The notes: generated by a model from the letters alone, not told the origin. A stretch of 46,294 nucleotides of DNA from Bacteroidales bacterium (GCA_015654525.1 JAATGT010000319.1:1-46294), one strand, 5' to 3'; shown: positions 25,812-35,074, counted from the stretch's first letter. Translations and numbers: made by a program.

Positions 25812-26273
25812 ATGGCAAATACATATTCACAAATTTATCTACATTTCGTTTTTGCAGTTCAAAACCGAATGCCTTTAATTAGCCCCAAATGGCAAGCTGA
25901 TTTATATAAATACATGAGTGGGGTTATATCGAATAAAGGTCACAAAGCGTATATTATCAATGGTATGCCAGATCATGTACATGCGCTTGTAAGTATGAGT
26001 CCAAAACACGCACCTTCGGATTTAATGCATGATGTGAAGCAAAGTTCATCGCTATGGATAAATGAAAATCGATTTGTTGCGGGCAAGTTTTCGTGGCAAG
26101 AAGGTTTTGGAGTATTTAGTTACGGAAAGTCTCAGATACCAGATATTGCCGGTTATATTGAAAAACAAGAAGAACATCACAAGAAACGGACATTTATTGA
26201 AGAATATGTAGAATTGTTGAAGTTGTTTGAAATCGAATTTGACGAAAGATACATATATAAACCGATAGAATAG
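25812..26273 (+). CDS. REP-associated tyrosine transposase (RAYT, IS200-like)
   Basis: 153 residues of the Y1 HUH transposase fold. NGMPDHVHALVSM holds the metal-binding His55 and His57; Tyr115 in IAGYIEKQEEHHKKRTF is the probable nucleophile. The start MANTYSQIYLHFVFAVQNR is typical of IS200-like proteins. Unlike IS200, it is not bounded by element ends but lies inside two clusters of short palindromes, the setting described for RAYTs and their REP sequences. It is thought to nick single-stranded DNA at hairpins and spread them. The gene is intact, and its first codons follow the last hairpin by about 12 bases. Confidence 0.88.
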   Translation: MANTYSQIYLHFVFAVQNRMPLISPKWQADLYKYMSGVISNKGHKAYIINGMPDHVHALVSMSPKHAPSDLMHDVKQSSSLWINENRFVAGKFSWQEGFGVFSYGKSQIPDIAGYIEKQEEHHKKRTFIEEYVELLKLFEIEFDERYIYKPIE

Positions 26274-26284
26274 ATTTCTAGTCG

Positions 26285-26730
26285 TTTGGTTATAAATCCC
26301 CTAACGGGGAATAGGTGCGTTGCGTAGATGTTTCTATGGATATATATTCCCTACGGGAAAAGGTTGTATTGTAAGGTGTTTCTATGGATGTTGATTCCAT
26401 AAGGGAAAATAAAATTTAAGGGAATTTCTCCTTAGGAGAAGTCTAACCATAGAAATAGATGCTGGATATGATGATTCCCCGTTAGGGGATTTATATCTGC
26501 CGGTTGTATGTCGGCACAGTTTATAATATTAATTGATTGTAAATTCCCTATGGGAAAATAGGTGGGTTGCGTAGATGTTTCTATGGATATATATTCCCTA
26601 CGGGAAAAATAGTTGTATAGATGTTTCTATGGATGTTTATTTCCCTGTAGGAAAAAGGAATTTAGGAGCATTTCTCCGTAGGAGATGTATAACCATAGAA
26701 AAGAATGCTAGGATATGATGCTCCCCCGTA
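26285..26730 (+). repeat. Right cluster of short palindromes around the RAYT gene
   Basis: The same family as on the left: TCCCCTAACGGGGA (26297), TTCCCTACGGGAA (26347 and 26593), CTCCTTAGGAG (26428), TCCCCGTTAGGGGA (26475), TTCCCTATGGGAA (26543) and CTCCGTAGGAG (26674), alternating with GTTTCTATGGAT and AACCATAGAAA. It contains two near-complete copies of the composite block. The remainder of the 554-base gap (26731-26827) has no feature. Confidence 0.9.
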
Positions 26731-26827
26731 GTTATAGTGATCGAAAAGTGATTGGATAATATATTTATAAACAGAATAGCGGAACCGAAAAGCTTATAGA
26801 GTAGGACATAATAATCAATTTTACAAC

Positions 26828-27328
26828 ATGAAAATTTTTACTAAAACAATTGCATTTATTGCTATCGTTATCACTTTCACCAGCTGTGCTTCCATTGTGA
26901 GTTCAAGCAAATGGCCTTTAACTGTAAAGACAACCCCTGCCGGAGCACAAGTGCAGATTATAAACCGACGAGGAATTTCGGTATTCACCGGACAGACTCC
27001 TGCTACATTGTTGCTGAAATCGGGAGCGGGCTTTTTTGCTAACGAATCGTATATGATTAAACTCTCAATGCCCGGTTATGCCGAAAAAACAATCCCGGTA
27101 AGATGTTCGTTGAACGGGTGGTACTTTGGTAATATTATTTTTGGTGGATTAATCGGTTTGTTGATTGTTGACCCGGCAACAGGTGCTATGTACCGGTTGG
27201 ACGTGAACTATATTGACGAACCTTTAACGCCGACAAACACAACAGCCAATAAAGGACAAACACTGAAAATTATGGATATAAATGATTTGTCGCAGGATAT
27301 GCAGAGTCATTTGGTAAGCCTGAAATAA
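26828..27328 (+). CDS. Small lipoprotein with PEGA-like domain
   Basis: 166 residues. The signal ends FTSC (Cys19), so it is a lipoprotein. Residues ~28-95 resemble a PEGA domain (WPLTVKTTPAGAQVQIINRR, TGQTPATLLLKSG, YMIKLSMPGYAEKTIPV). A hydrophobic, glycine-rich segment follows (WYFGNIIFGGLIGLLIVDPA), then MYRLDVNYI and a polar tail. Similar small proteins are frequent in Bacteroidetes and are sometimes annotated as translocation or stress lipoproteins; no function is established. It ends in a strong terminator shared with the convergent MBL gene. Confidence 0.75.
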   Translation: MKIFTKTIAFIAIVITFTSCASIVSSSKWPLTVKTTPAGAQVQIINRRGISVFTGQTPATLLLKSGAGFFANESYMIKLSMPGYAEKTIPVRCSLNGWYFGNIIFGGLIGLLIVDPATGAMYRLDVNYIDEPLTPTNTTANKGQTLKIMDINDLSQDMQSHLVSLK

Positions 27329-27343
27329 GAGAGATGATGCAAT

Positions 27344-27380
27344 AAAGAGAGGATGATTCTTTGGGGATCATCCTCTCTTT
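27344..27380 (+). terminator. Terminator between convergent genes
   Basis: AAAGAGAGGATGAT pairs perfectly with ATCATCCTCTCTTT around a 9-base loop. It lies between the lipoprotein gene and the oppositely oriented MBL gene and can serve both. Confidence 0.85.
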
Positions 27381-27420
27381 GCTTTTGGTGTGATAGCGAA
27401 AAAATAAACTATGAAATAGG

Positions 27421-28278
27421 TCACAGGCTATCAGTAGCATCACATACACTGTCGAAGCTAAATGTTTTTTCTACTTTGTGCTTGTTGTATTGGGTGGCTA
27501 CGGTACAGCACTCGGTGTAGGCGTCGTGCTCAAAGAGGAGGATCTGATGTTTGGCAGCAGCCTCGTCGAGTAGGATCTTTTTTTCTTCCATAGAACAGAG
27601 CGGCTGAACGTCGTAGGACGATACCCAGGCCAATGGTACGTTGGCAGCCACCGGAATAACATCGCCTACATACACAAAAGTCACATCGGTGCGGTGGATA
27701 TAGGGTACGAGTTGCCCCACGGTGTGCCCGTTGAAGAGGCGCACTTCCACTTCGGGGGAGATAAACAGATTTTCGGTAACGAGTTTCAACTTTCCGGCTT
27801 CGAACACGGGTAGCATGTTTTCGGGAAAGTAGGAGTCGTTTTCGCGCACGTTGGGTTCCAAAAAGTTATTCCATTGCGCTTCGCCCACCCAGTATGTGGC
27901 GTTGGGAAAAACCAGTTCGGCTTTTGATCCGTTGGCGTTGTATTTAGTCGACCCTCCGCAATGGTCGAAGTGCAGGTGCGTAAACACCATATCGGTAATG
28001 TCGGCACAGCTGTATCCCAGCTTGTTTAGCTCGGATTCGAAGTTTATTACATCGTGGAATCCGTAATGTTTGAGGTATTTCAGTTGCTTATCACCGGCTC
28101 CGTTGTCGATGAGTATGCGTCGGTCGCCGGTATCTATAAGCAAGCACCGCATAGTGAATAAGCAATAATTATCGTCGTTGCATGTGTAACGTTTTTTCCA
28201 TACTTTTTTGGGTACCACGCCAAAGGCAGCACCTCCGTCGACGAGCAACGTGCCGGCTTCTATTGAGTGTAATATCAT
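27421..28278 (-). CDS. MBL-fold metallo-hydrolase
   Basis: 285 residues, no signal peptide. Metal-binding motifs of the metallo-beta-lactamase fold are complete: THLHFDHCGG, the histidine in FNGHTVGQLVP, the aspartate in VYVGDVIP and the histidine in LLFEHDAYTE. Its form resembles lactonase-like and arylsulfatase-like cytoplasmic members of the family; the substrate cannot be told. It is transcribed toward the lipoprotein gene and diverges from the mpl-like gene. The C-terminal FSFDSVCDATDSL is unremarkable. Confidence 0.88.
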   Translation of the reverse strand: MILHSIEAGTLLVDGGAAFGVVPKKVWKKRYTCNDDNYCLFTMRCLLIDTGDRRILIDNGAGDKQLKYLKHYGFHDVINFESELNKLGYSCADITDMVFTHLHFDHCGGSTKYNANGSKAELVFPNATYWVGEAQWNNFLEPNVRENDSYFPENMLPVFEAGKLKLVTENLFISPEVEVRLFNGHTVGQLVPYIHRTDVTFVYVGDVIPVAANVPLAWVSSYDVQPLCSMEEKKILLDEAAAKHQILLFEHDAYTECCTVATQYNKHKVEKTFSFDSVCDATDSL

Positions 28279-28364
28279 TGGGAATTCTTTTGTTAATAGG
28301 TTGAATAAGTAGACTAAGTAGATTAATGAGCATTAAAATTTTATGAATTTGGCGAACTTTTTAG

Positions 28365-28372
28365 TACATTTG
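28365..28372 (+). promoter_or_regulatory. -7 element of the mpl-like gene
   Basis: TACATTTG, an exact TAnnTTTG match, 54 bases before the ATG; the -33 region is unclear. Confidence 0.4.
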
Positions 28373-28426
28373 CGATTCAATAAAACTCCCGACAAAAATA
28401 AGTAAAAACATTCATCATACAATCCT

Positions 28427-29794
28427 ATGCAACGAGTTCATTTTATCGCCATCGGCGGAGCTGCTATGCACAATTTAGCCATCGCAATCAGTAAAAAAAA
28501 CAATTTTGAAGTCACAGGCTCGGATGATGAAATTTTCGAACCTTCACGTAGTCGGCTGAAAGAACATGGTTTACTCCCTGATGAGTTGGGCTGGTTTCCC
28601 GAACGGATTCACAAAGGCTTGCAAGCTGTTATTCTGGGTATGCACGCCACCGAAGACAATCCAGAATTAATCAGAGCCAAGCAACTGGGACTGAAAATTT
28701 ATTCATTCCCCGAATATCTTTACCAGCAAACCCGTAGCAAAACGCGTATTGTAGTAGGAGGAAGTCATGGTAAAACCACTACTACAGCCATGATATTGTT
28801 TGTGTTGAAGCAACTCAATATTGATGCCGATTATATGGTTGGTGCTCAGATTGAAGGTTTTGATAATATGGTGAAGCTTTCGTATGAATCGCGCATTGCA
28901 GTGTTCGAAGGTGACGAATACCTGACTTCACCCATCGATCGTCGTCCTAAGTTTCACCTCTACAAACCGCATATTGCCGTACTTACAGGTATTGCCTGGG
29001 ATCATATCAATGTGTTTCCTACTTTCGAGAATTATGTGGAACAATTTAGCAAATTTGTAGACCTGATGGAAGTGCAGGGGCGACTGATCTATTTCGATGG
29101 TGATAAAAACCTGAATGAGATAGCTGAACATTTGCGTCGCGACATTGTTCCTTTTCCATATAATACACCAAAATACGAAGTGAATGATGGTGTTACCAGT
29201 CTGATCACTAAATATGGAAAAATTCCGCTGAAAGTTTTTGGAGAACATAATCTTCAGAATATGGACGCGGCCCGCCTTGCCTGTAGGCAGATAGGGGTGA
29301 CCGATGAACAGTTTTATTCTGTTATTTCGGAATTTCCGGGAGCTTCCAACCGCTTGCAAAAGATAGTGGAAACTTCGTCGTCGGTAGCGTTTAAAGATTT
29401 TGCCCATTCGCCATCGAAACTCAAAGCTACGGTGAAAGCCGTAAAACACCAATATCCGGATCGGAAACTGGTGGCTTGTATGGAATTACATACATTCAGC
29501 AGTCTGACAGAGGATTTTTTGCCTCAGTATGCAGGATGTATGACTGAAGCTGATGTAGCTTTTGTGTATTATAATCCGGAAGTGATTCAACATAAACGAT
29601 TAAAAGAAATTAAACCCGAACAGGTTCAGCAAGCTTTTGGCGGAACAAATCTGACTGTGTTTACCGATTCGGAAGCTTTACAGGCTAAGCTCCGCGAGCT
29701 TAATTACGATAACTCAGCTTTGTTGCTGATGACCTCCGGTAACTTTTCGGGTGTAAACCTGATTGAATTTGCGGAAGAATTGTTGAAAAAGTAG
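28427..29794 (+). CDS. mpl: UDP-N-acetylmuramate:tripeptide ligase (Mpl-type Mur ligase)
   Basis: 455 residues. The Mur ligase fold starts MQRVHFIAIGGAAMHNLAIA, then TGSDDEIFEPSRSRLKEHGL. The ATP loop is GGSHGKTTTTAMI. AVFEGDEYLTSPID and HINVFPTFENYVEQF are typical of Mpl more than of MurC, as is the FKDFAHSPSKLKATVKAVK domain-3 motif. Mpl attaches recycled L-Ala-gamma-D-Glu-meso-DAP tripeptide to UDP-MurNAc in the cytoplasm, saving cell-wall material. It is a single gene here; its stop codon is followed by repeats, not by a hairpin terminator. Confidence 0.9.
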   Translation: MQRVHFIAIGGAAMHNLAIAISKKNNFEVTGSDDEIFEPSRSRLKEHGLLPDELGWFPERIHKGLQAVILGMHATEDNPELIRAKQLGLKIYSFPEYLYQQTRSKTRIVVGGSHGKTTTTAMILFVLKQLNIDADYMVGAQIEGFDNMVKLSYESRIAVFEGDEYLTSPIDRRPKFHLYKPHIAVLTGIAWDHINVFPTFENYVEQFSKFVDLMEVQGRLIYFDGDKNLNEIAEHLRRDIVPFPYNTPKYEVNDGVTSLITKYGKIPLKVFGEHNLQNMDAARLACRQIGVTDEQFYSVISEFPGASNRLQKIVETSSSVAFKDFAHSPSKLKATVKAVKHQYPDRKLVACMELHTFSSLTEDFLPQYAGCMTEADVAFVYYNPEVIQHKRLKEIKPEQVQQAFGGTNLTVFTDSEALQAKLRELNYDNSALLLMTSGNFSGVNLIEFAEELLKK

Positions 29795-29810
29795 GAGATA
29801 GTTACAAGTT

Positions 29811-29980
29811 ACGAGTTACAAGTAATTACGCGAAGCAAATATCGCCGAAGGCTAATAACAATTAATATCGCGAACGAAGTGAGCTTATCAATTAATATTG
29901 CGAAGCAACTATCACGAACGAAGTGAATCAATATCGCCGTAGGCAACTATCGCGAAGCAAATAACACGAACGAAGTGAGT
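29811..29980 (+). repeat. GTTACRA units followed by an array of mini-hairpins
   Basis: 29811-29827 is three 7-base units (GTTACAA, GTTACGA, GTTACAA). From 29830 to 29980 come about eight tiny hairpins with GAA or GTA loops: GCGAAGC, GCCGAAGGC, TGCGAAGCA, CACGAACGAAGTG (twice complete, once partial), GCCGTAGGC and GCGAAGC, linked by AT-rich spacers such as AATATC and AATAAC. The array ends eight bases before the deaminase start codon. Confidence 0.85.
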
Positions 29981-29987
29981 AAAAAAT

Positions 29988-30410
29988 ATGGCTGAAAAAC
30001 AAGAATTATTAGATAACCGATATATGCGCATGGCTCGTATCTGGGCCGAAAACTCGTACTGCGAACGCCGTAAGGTGGGAGCGTTGCTGGTGAAAAATCA
30101 GATGATTATTTCCGATGGGTACAACGGAACTCCCTCGGGGTTCGAAAATGTATGTGAGGATGAGAATAACGTGTCGAAACCTTACGTGCTTCATGCCGAA
30201 GCCAATGCAATCAGTAAAATAGCTCGTTCGCATAATAGTAGCGATAATGCTACGCTATATGTAACTGCTTCGCCTTGTATAGAGTGTGCCAAACTCATTA
30301 TCCAATCCGGAATAAAACGGGTGGTGTATGGTGAAAAGTACCGCATTATGGACGGCGTGGAATTGCTGGAACGTGCAGGAATTGAGCTCGTTTTTCTGGA
30401 TAAAGAATAG
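29988..30410 (+). CDS. Deoxycytidylate (dCMP) deaminase family protein
   Basis: 140 residues of the cytidine/deoxycytidylate deaminase fold. VLHAEANAIS has the zinc histidine and catalytic glutamate, and SPCIECAKLII has the two zinc cysteines. The extra RKVGALLVKNQMIISDGYNG and SGFENVCEDE region is that of ComEB-like dCMP deaminases, which make dUMP for thymidylate synthesis. It is cytoplasmic. The mini-hairpin array reaches to its start codon, so its translation signal is embedded in repeat DNA. It lies upstream of a CtpA-type protease gene on the same strand with 142 bases between. Confidence 0.92.
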   Translation: MAEKQELLDNRYMRMARIWAENSYCERRKVGALLVKNQMIISDGYNGTPSGFENVCEDENNVSKPYVLHAEANAISKIARSHNSSDNATLYVTASPCIECAKLIIQSGIKRVVYGEKYRIMDGVELLERAGIELVFLDKE

Positions 30411-30415
30411 AAAAA

Positions 30416-30460
30416 TAGTTATAAGTTTATAGTTACGAGTTACAAGATGGGTTGCAAGAT
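30416..30460 (+). repeat. GTTATAA/GTTACGA tandem units after the deaminase gene
   Basis: Seven-base units GTTATAA, GTTTATA, GTTACGA, GTTACAA follow the stop codon by a few bases. They match the unit type at 29811, in the same orientation, so the deaminase gene is bracketed by related repeats. Confidence 0.6.
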
Positions 30461-30552
30461 GTTTACCTTGGTAATCTATAAAAAACATATCATTAATTAT
30501 TATTGATTATTTACTTAGTACCTTTTTTAAATAGTATTTGAAAAATAGTTTT

Positions 30553-32148
30553 ATGAATAAAAAGAATTTATTTCTGGTTCTGATTATATTTCTTTCCATT
30601 CTGAGTGGTTTGTTTCTTGGAAACTTACTTTCGAGGAGGGCAAACGGAGGATTATCCAGAATGATGTCGTCGCATAGTAAAATTGATGAATTGCTTTCTA
30701 TTATCAATTCGCAGTATGTAGATACGATGAATATGAAAGACCTGACGGAAGGGATGATGACGGATCTGGCTTCGAAGCTCGATCCGCATTCGGTATATAT
30801 TCCGGCTTCCGACCTGGCTGACGTTAACAGCGAGTTGGAAGGTAGTTTTAGCGGTATTGGAGTTCAGTTTAATATACAAAATGATACAATATCCATCGTG
30901 GCTATTGTGAATGGCGGACCTTCGGAAAAAGTTGGTCTACTGGCCGGCGACCGGATTGTACAGGTAAACGATTCTTCTTTTGTGGGTAAGAAGATTACCA
31001 ACGAGAAGGTGATGAAAAAATTACGTGGCAAAAAAGGAACTAAAGTAAAACTTGGTATTCGTCGCCACGGAACACGTGAAATCTTACATTATTCCATTAC
31101 GCGTGGTGATATTCCGGTTAACTCGGTTGATATTGCTTATATGATAGAGCCACAGGTTGGGTTTATCAAGGTAAGTAAATTTGCTGCCACCACCTATTCC
31201 GAGTTTCTGGATGCAATTGCCAAACTGAAGAATCAGGGAGCGAAGAAGTTTGTTATCGATCTACGCGAAAATAGTGGTGGATTTATGGATCAGGCTATCA
31301 ATATGGTGAATGAGTTTCTACCGGAAGGGCGCATGATTGTATATTCTAAAGGAAAAGCTTATCCCCGTTCCGAAGCCCGTTCGGATGGGAAAGGGAGCTG
31401 CATCAAGATGCCTATTGTGGTTTTAATTGACGAATTTTCTGCATCAGCCAGCGAGATCTTCTCGGGGGCTGTTCAGGATAATGACAGAGGACTTATCATC
31501 GGTCGTCGTTCGTTTGGTAAAGGACTGGTTCAACAGCAGATGAATTTATCTGATGGGTCGGCTATTCGTCTTACCGTGGCACGCTATTATACGCCTTCGG
31601 GTCGAAGCATACAAAAACCTTATGTAAAAGGCAAAGCTGAGGACTACGAAATGGATATCGTAAAACGGTATATGCATGGCGAAATTGATAGTAAAGACAG
31701 TATACATACATCCCACAAAGCTAAATATAAAACCTTTGGCGGTAGGACTGTATATGGTGGCGGTGGAATTATGCCCGATATATTTGTGGCGCGTGACACA
31801 TCGGAATATACTCCTTATCTGAACAAAGTAGTCAATTATGGCTATTTGTATCAGTTCGCATTTCAGTATGTCGACAAAAATCGTGATAAACTGAAAGCTA
31901 ATAAAAGCTGGCAACAGATGAATAAATACCTCGATGCTCAGAATCTATTGCCAGAGTTTGTCCACTTTGCTACAACCAAAGGGGTGGTTGCAAATCCAAA
32001 GCAAATAAACATATCGAAACGATTTTTGTTGATGCAGTTGAAAGCCTATATTTCCAGAAGCAGTATTGGTGATCAGGGTTTCTATCCGTTACTTTATAAG
32101 GATGATAAGACCGTGAAAACTGCATTGGAACAACTCCGAAAGAAATAG
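30553..32148 (+). CDS. Carboxy-terminal processing protease, S41 family (CtpA-like)
   Basis: 531 residues from the ATG at 30553; a TTG five codons upstream is less likely. A signal anchor (NLFLVLIIFLSILSGLFLGN) is followed by the S41 N-terminal helices, a PDZ domain (GIGVQFNIQNDTISIVAIVN, then GLLAGDRIVQVND) and the peptidase core. The catalytic serine lies in DEFSASASEIFSGA and the lysine in SFGKGLVQQQ. It acts in the periplasm on protein C-termini, in quality control or processing. It has its own terminator, shared with the convergent amylase gene. The length is normal for Bacteroidetes members, with an extra C-terminal helical part. Confidence 0.93.
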   Translation: MNKKNLFLVLIIFLSILSGLFLGNLLSRRANGGLSRMMSSHSKIDELLSIINSQYVDTMNMKDLTEGMMTDLASKLDPHSVYIPASDLADVNSELEGSFSGIGVQFNIQNDTISIVAIVNGGPSEKVGLLAGDRIVQVNDSSFVGKKITNEKVMKKLRGKKGTKVKLGIRRHGTREILHYSITRGDIPVNSVDIAYMIEPQVGFIKVSKFAATTYSEFLDAIAKLKNQGAKKFVIDLRENSGGFMDQAINMVNEFLPEGRMIVYSKGKAYPRSEARSDGKGSCIKMPIVVLIDEFSASASEIFSGAVQDNDRGLIIGRRSFGKGLVQQQMNLSDGSAIRLTVARYYTPSGRSIQKPYVKGKAEDYEMDIVKRYMHGEIDSKDSIHTSHKAKYKTFGGRTVYGGGGIMPDIFVARDTSEYTPYLNKVVNYGYLYQFAFQYVDKNRDKLKANKSWQQMNKYLDAQNLLPEFVHFATTKGVVANPKQINISKRFLLMQLKAYISRSSIGDQGFYPLLYKDDKTVKTALEQLRKK

Positions 32149-32163
32149 TATTCTCAATGAAAT

Positions 32164-32201
32164 AAAAAGGACCGGTTCTGTAAAGAGTCGGTCCTTTTTT
32201 T
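32164..32201 (+). terminator. Terminator between convergent genes
   Basis: AAAAAGGACCG pairs with CGGTCCTTTTT around a 14-base loop, with seven T residues after the stem. It serves the protease gene and possibly the amylase gene coming from the other side. Confidence 0.85.
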
Positions 32202-32224
32202 GTAAAGTTTGATATAACAAGAGT

Positions 32225-35074
32225 TTATTGCTTTATAATCCGATGAATACTTTTGCCTTCCGATGTATTGACTTCCAAAACATAGATGCCGGGACCAAAA
32301 TTTTGCAAACTGATCTCGGTACTGTTTGCTATCGTTTTTAGTTTGGAACCCAACATGTTGTAAACAGATGTTTCTGTCACAGTTCCCGGAGTGGTGATAT
32401 ACACCTTGTCTGTTGTTTCTGTTGGAAGAACAGTTGTGGAGCCCACCGTGGGGGTGTCGTTGATTCCGGTACTTACATTGGTTGACCGATCGGTGTATAT
32501 CAACAAGCTACCTGCCAACATACTGATAGTCATGGCCGTATTGGTGACGTTGAGTTGTTCTCCGGTCAGTAGGTTGTACCAGATTCCGGTTTTGGGAAAA
32601 TTTGGGGTGGCAGTTATTGTTTCTGTTCCGGTAAAGTTGCCTAATATAATTGCAGTTATTGATTCGTTAGTCAAAAATATACGTCTACCACTATTCCAAT
32701 CTGATGTTGTAACCTGCCAGTTCCAACTGGTCGGATTTGAAAACAAATCACTATATTGGTTTCTGAAATTCATTACTTTTGAATAGGTATCATGCAGGCC
32801 CAATCGACTTGAATTATTTAAATAATCCCAACGAGCAGGGTTTGGAGAAGTATTATTTGATCCATCTGAACTTTTTGTCGGATAATTATATCCCATTTCT
32901 CCAAATTCCCACATCATTCTAGGTCCGGGGTTTAAAAATATAAAAGGCGAAATTACTGATAATTGTTTCATCGCAGTTGCTGTGTCTAATAGAGCTGCCT
33001 GCCCATAAGTGAGTGTTTTATAGGCCATACGTTCTTCATCATGGCTTTCTGCATAGCTAACACGGTTAGTTCCAACCAGACCCGTGAAATCACTATTACT
33101 TGCATATCCCATAGCCGCCTGTTGGTACGAAGTAGCCATATTTCTCCATAGCATGGTTCCATGATATGCTGCTAAAGTATCTTCTTCGTCAGTGTTGCAG
33201 AAATGTTCTAAAATTGCATAACCAGTTGGATTGACCGCTTTAATAGCGTCAGAGTATTCTTTTATGTAGCTGACACGCGATGCATCATAATTTGAAACAG
33301 TAGTGGTTGTGCTTTGAGTTTGAGTAAATCCTTTACTTAAATCAAACCGAAATCCATCCACTTTATATTCAGTAAGCCAGAATTGTAACGCACGCTTTAA
33401 CCAGGTTCGAACAAAAGAGCGACTATGATTTAAATCATTCCCAACACTGTAAGGGTGAGGAGCCACAGCATTATAGTACGGATTTGTTGAAAGCGGTCTG
33501 TTGTTAGTTGAATCCCAATATATCATACAGTAGGGACTTAATCCCCAAGTATGATTAAAAACAATATCAAGAATGACTGCCATCCCCCTTTTGTGGCATT
33601 CATCTACAAATTGCTGATAATCTAATTTGGTTCCATAAGCTTTATCAGTAGCAAAATAAAAATTAGGATTATAACCCCAACTATTATTTCCGTCAAATTC
33701 CATAATAGGCATTAACTCAATAGCATTAACTCCTAATGATTTTATATAATCAAGTTTTGATATAGCTGTATTTACTGACCCTTCTGTTGTGAAATCGCGT
33801 AATAGCATTTCATAAATCATTAGTTTATTTTGTGCAGGCGCAGTAAAACTTGTAGTCTGCCATTGATATTTTGTTGGACTAATTTGAAAACAAGAGAGAA
33901 CACCGCTTGCTTGAGTTGAAGGATATGTTCTTAAATTTGGATAAATTGAGTAAGTTTGATTAATGTATTGATCATTATTCGGGTCGAGAATTTTCTCACA
34001 ATAAGGATCGCCGACTCTAACAGCGCTGGTAGCCGTTAAACCATCTACGTAATATTGATAAGCATATTCTTTTGTCGGATCTAGCCCGCTTACAGTTAAC
34101 CAATAAAAATTTGTATTATAACTGTAAGTTGTATTTTCGAGCTGAAGGTTCATCATGTATTTATTATCTAGTTTGAAATTATTGAAATCGCCTAATATAA
34201 ATACTTCGGTAGAAGTTGCTACCGGTGCTCCTCTAACTAATGAAAGGCAAAATGTGACAGACCCATCTGAATTAATTGTCACGCCTTCTTTAAGGCCGGT
34301 AGGACGAGCTGACGATACTTGTGACTTGGCAACACAGATATAAGCTGTATCATTTTTTGTTAATCCATTTGATGTGGCTTGTTCAATGATATAATAATTG
34401 TCAGCGGTATTGAAAGTATAACTAGCAGTAAGTGTGTTGACGCCTGTACCTGATTTAACCGGAGTAGTGCCGGTAATATTGGATGTATTTGTACTTCCAA
34501 TATAGAGATTTATATTGCATGATTGAGAGCCATTTGATGCATTGCCAGTAATGGTGGTAGCTGTACTAAGAGGAACCAAGGTATTTGTGGTGGGAGTCGC
34601 TAATTTTACATTTAATCCTGGTTGATATACGGGCACATAAAGATTACTACTTTGAAGTGAGCCATCGGCAGTTCTCACAACAAACGCTAATTGAGTGACA
34701 ATTGTACCTGCTGTTAAACTATAATAAGTATTGATATCGGGAATTGTCAGAGTCCATTTTGTAGTAGTTCCACTTTGTGTTAGTGTATTAGCTGTAATGT
34801 TTGCCAAAGCACTATTAGTTCCATTAGGCCATGGAGTGATGGTACTTTTCCAGTCAGAGTTACTTGTACTGGCAGTTGTTATAACTCCAGTGTGTACATA
34901 TAAAGGACCAGCATTACCATTGAGGGCAGTAATATACGAATCATCAAAAGTTATCGTAACAGCAGAGCCTGTTTGTTGAACTACAATCGAAGGAGTTGTT
35001 GTTACAACCTGTGCCGAAAGATAACTGGCTAAGAGTATAAAAATAACAAAAAATAGATTTTTTTTTATCATCAT
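32225..35074 (-). CDS. Large GH13 enzyme with T9SS sorting domain
   Basis: About 949 residues from the ATG pair at 35074/35071, which begins MMIKKNLFFVIFILLASYLS, a clean signal peptide. N-terminal Ig-like domains are followed by a CBM48-like domain (TEVFILGDFNNFKLDNKYMM), the GH13 barrel (IYEMLLRDFTTEG; LDIVFNHTWG; nucleophile Asp in GFRFDLSKGF; acid Glu in AILEHFCNTDEED; Asp in AESHDEERMAY) and an amylase C-domain. The last ~80 residues (VYNMLGSKLKTI, then GPGIYVLEVNTSEGKSIHRI, IKQ) are a type-A T9SS C-terminal signal. The CBM48 suggests a pullulanase or branched-glucan specificity. It is secreted or held at the surface. It lies after the broken SusE gene, beyond a hairpin. Confidence 0.9.
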   Translation of the reverse strand: MMIKKNLFFVIFILLASYLSAQVVTTTPSIVVQQTGSAVTITFDDSYITALNGNAGPLYVHTGVITTASTSNSDWKSTITPWPNGTNSALANITANTLTQSGTTTKWTLTIPDINTYYSLTAGTIVTQLAFVVRTADGSLQSSNLYVPVYQPGLNVKLATPTTNTLVPLSTATTITGNASNGSQSCNINLYIGSTNTSNITGTTPVKSGTGVNTLTASYTFNTADNYYIIEQATSNGLTKNDTAYICVAKSQVSSARPTGLKEGVTINSDGSVTFCLSLVRGAPVATSTEVFILGDFNNFKLDNKYMMNLQLENTTYSYNTNFYWLTVSGLDPTKEYAYQYYVDGLTATSAVRVGDPYCEKILDPNNDQYINQTYSIYPNLRTYPSTQASGVLSCFQISPTKYQWQTTSFTAPAQNKLMIYEMLLRDFTTEGSVNTAISKLDYIKSLGVNAIELMPIMEFDGNNSWGYNPNFYFATDKAYGTKLDYQQFVDECHKRGMAVILDIVFNHTWGLSPYCMIYWDSTNNRPLSTNPYYNAVAPHPYSVGNDLNHSRSFVRTWLKRALQFWLTEYKVDGFRFDLSKGFTQTQSTTTTVSNYDASRVSYIKEYSDAIKAVNPTGYAILEHFCNTDEEDTLAAYHGTMLWRNMATSYQQAAMGYASNSDFTGLVGTNRVSYAESHDEERMAYKTLTYGQAALLDTATAMKQLSVISPFIFLNPGPRMMWEFGEMGYNYPTKSSDGSNNTSPNPARWDYLNNSSRLGLHDTYSKVMNFRNQYSDLFSNPTSWNWQVTTSDWNSGRRIFLTNESITAIILGNFTGTETITATPNFPKTGIWYNLLTGEQLNVTNTAMTISMLAGSLLIYTDRSTNVSTGINDTPTVGSTTVLPTETTDKVYITTPGTVTETSVYNMLGSKLKTIANSTEISLQNFGPGIYVLEVNTSEGKSIHRIIKQ

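Noticed and set aside
29830-29980. CRISPR-like or tRNA-like repeats
   Set aside because: The repeated words are 7-13 bases, of three types in irregular order, with no spacers and no cloverleaf.
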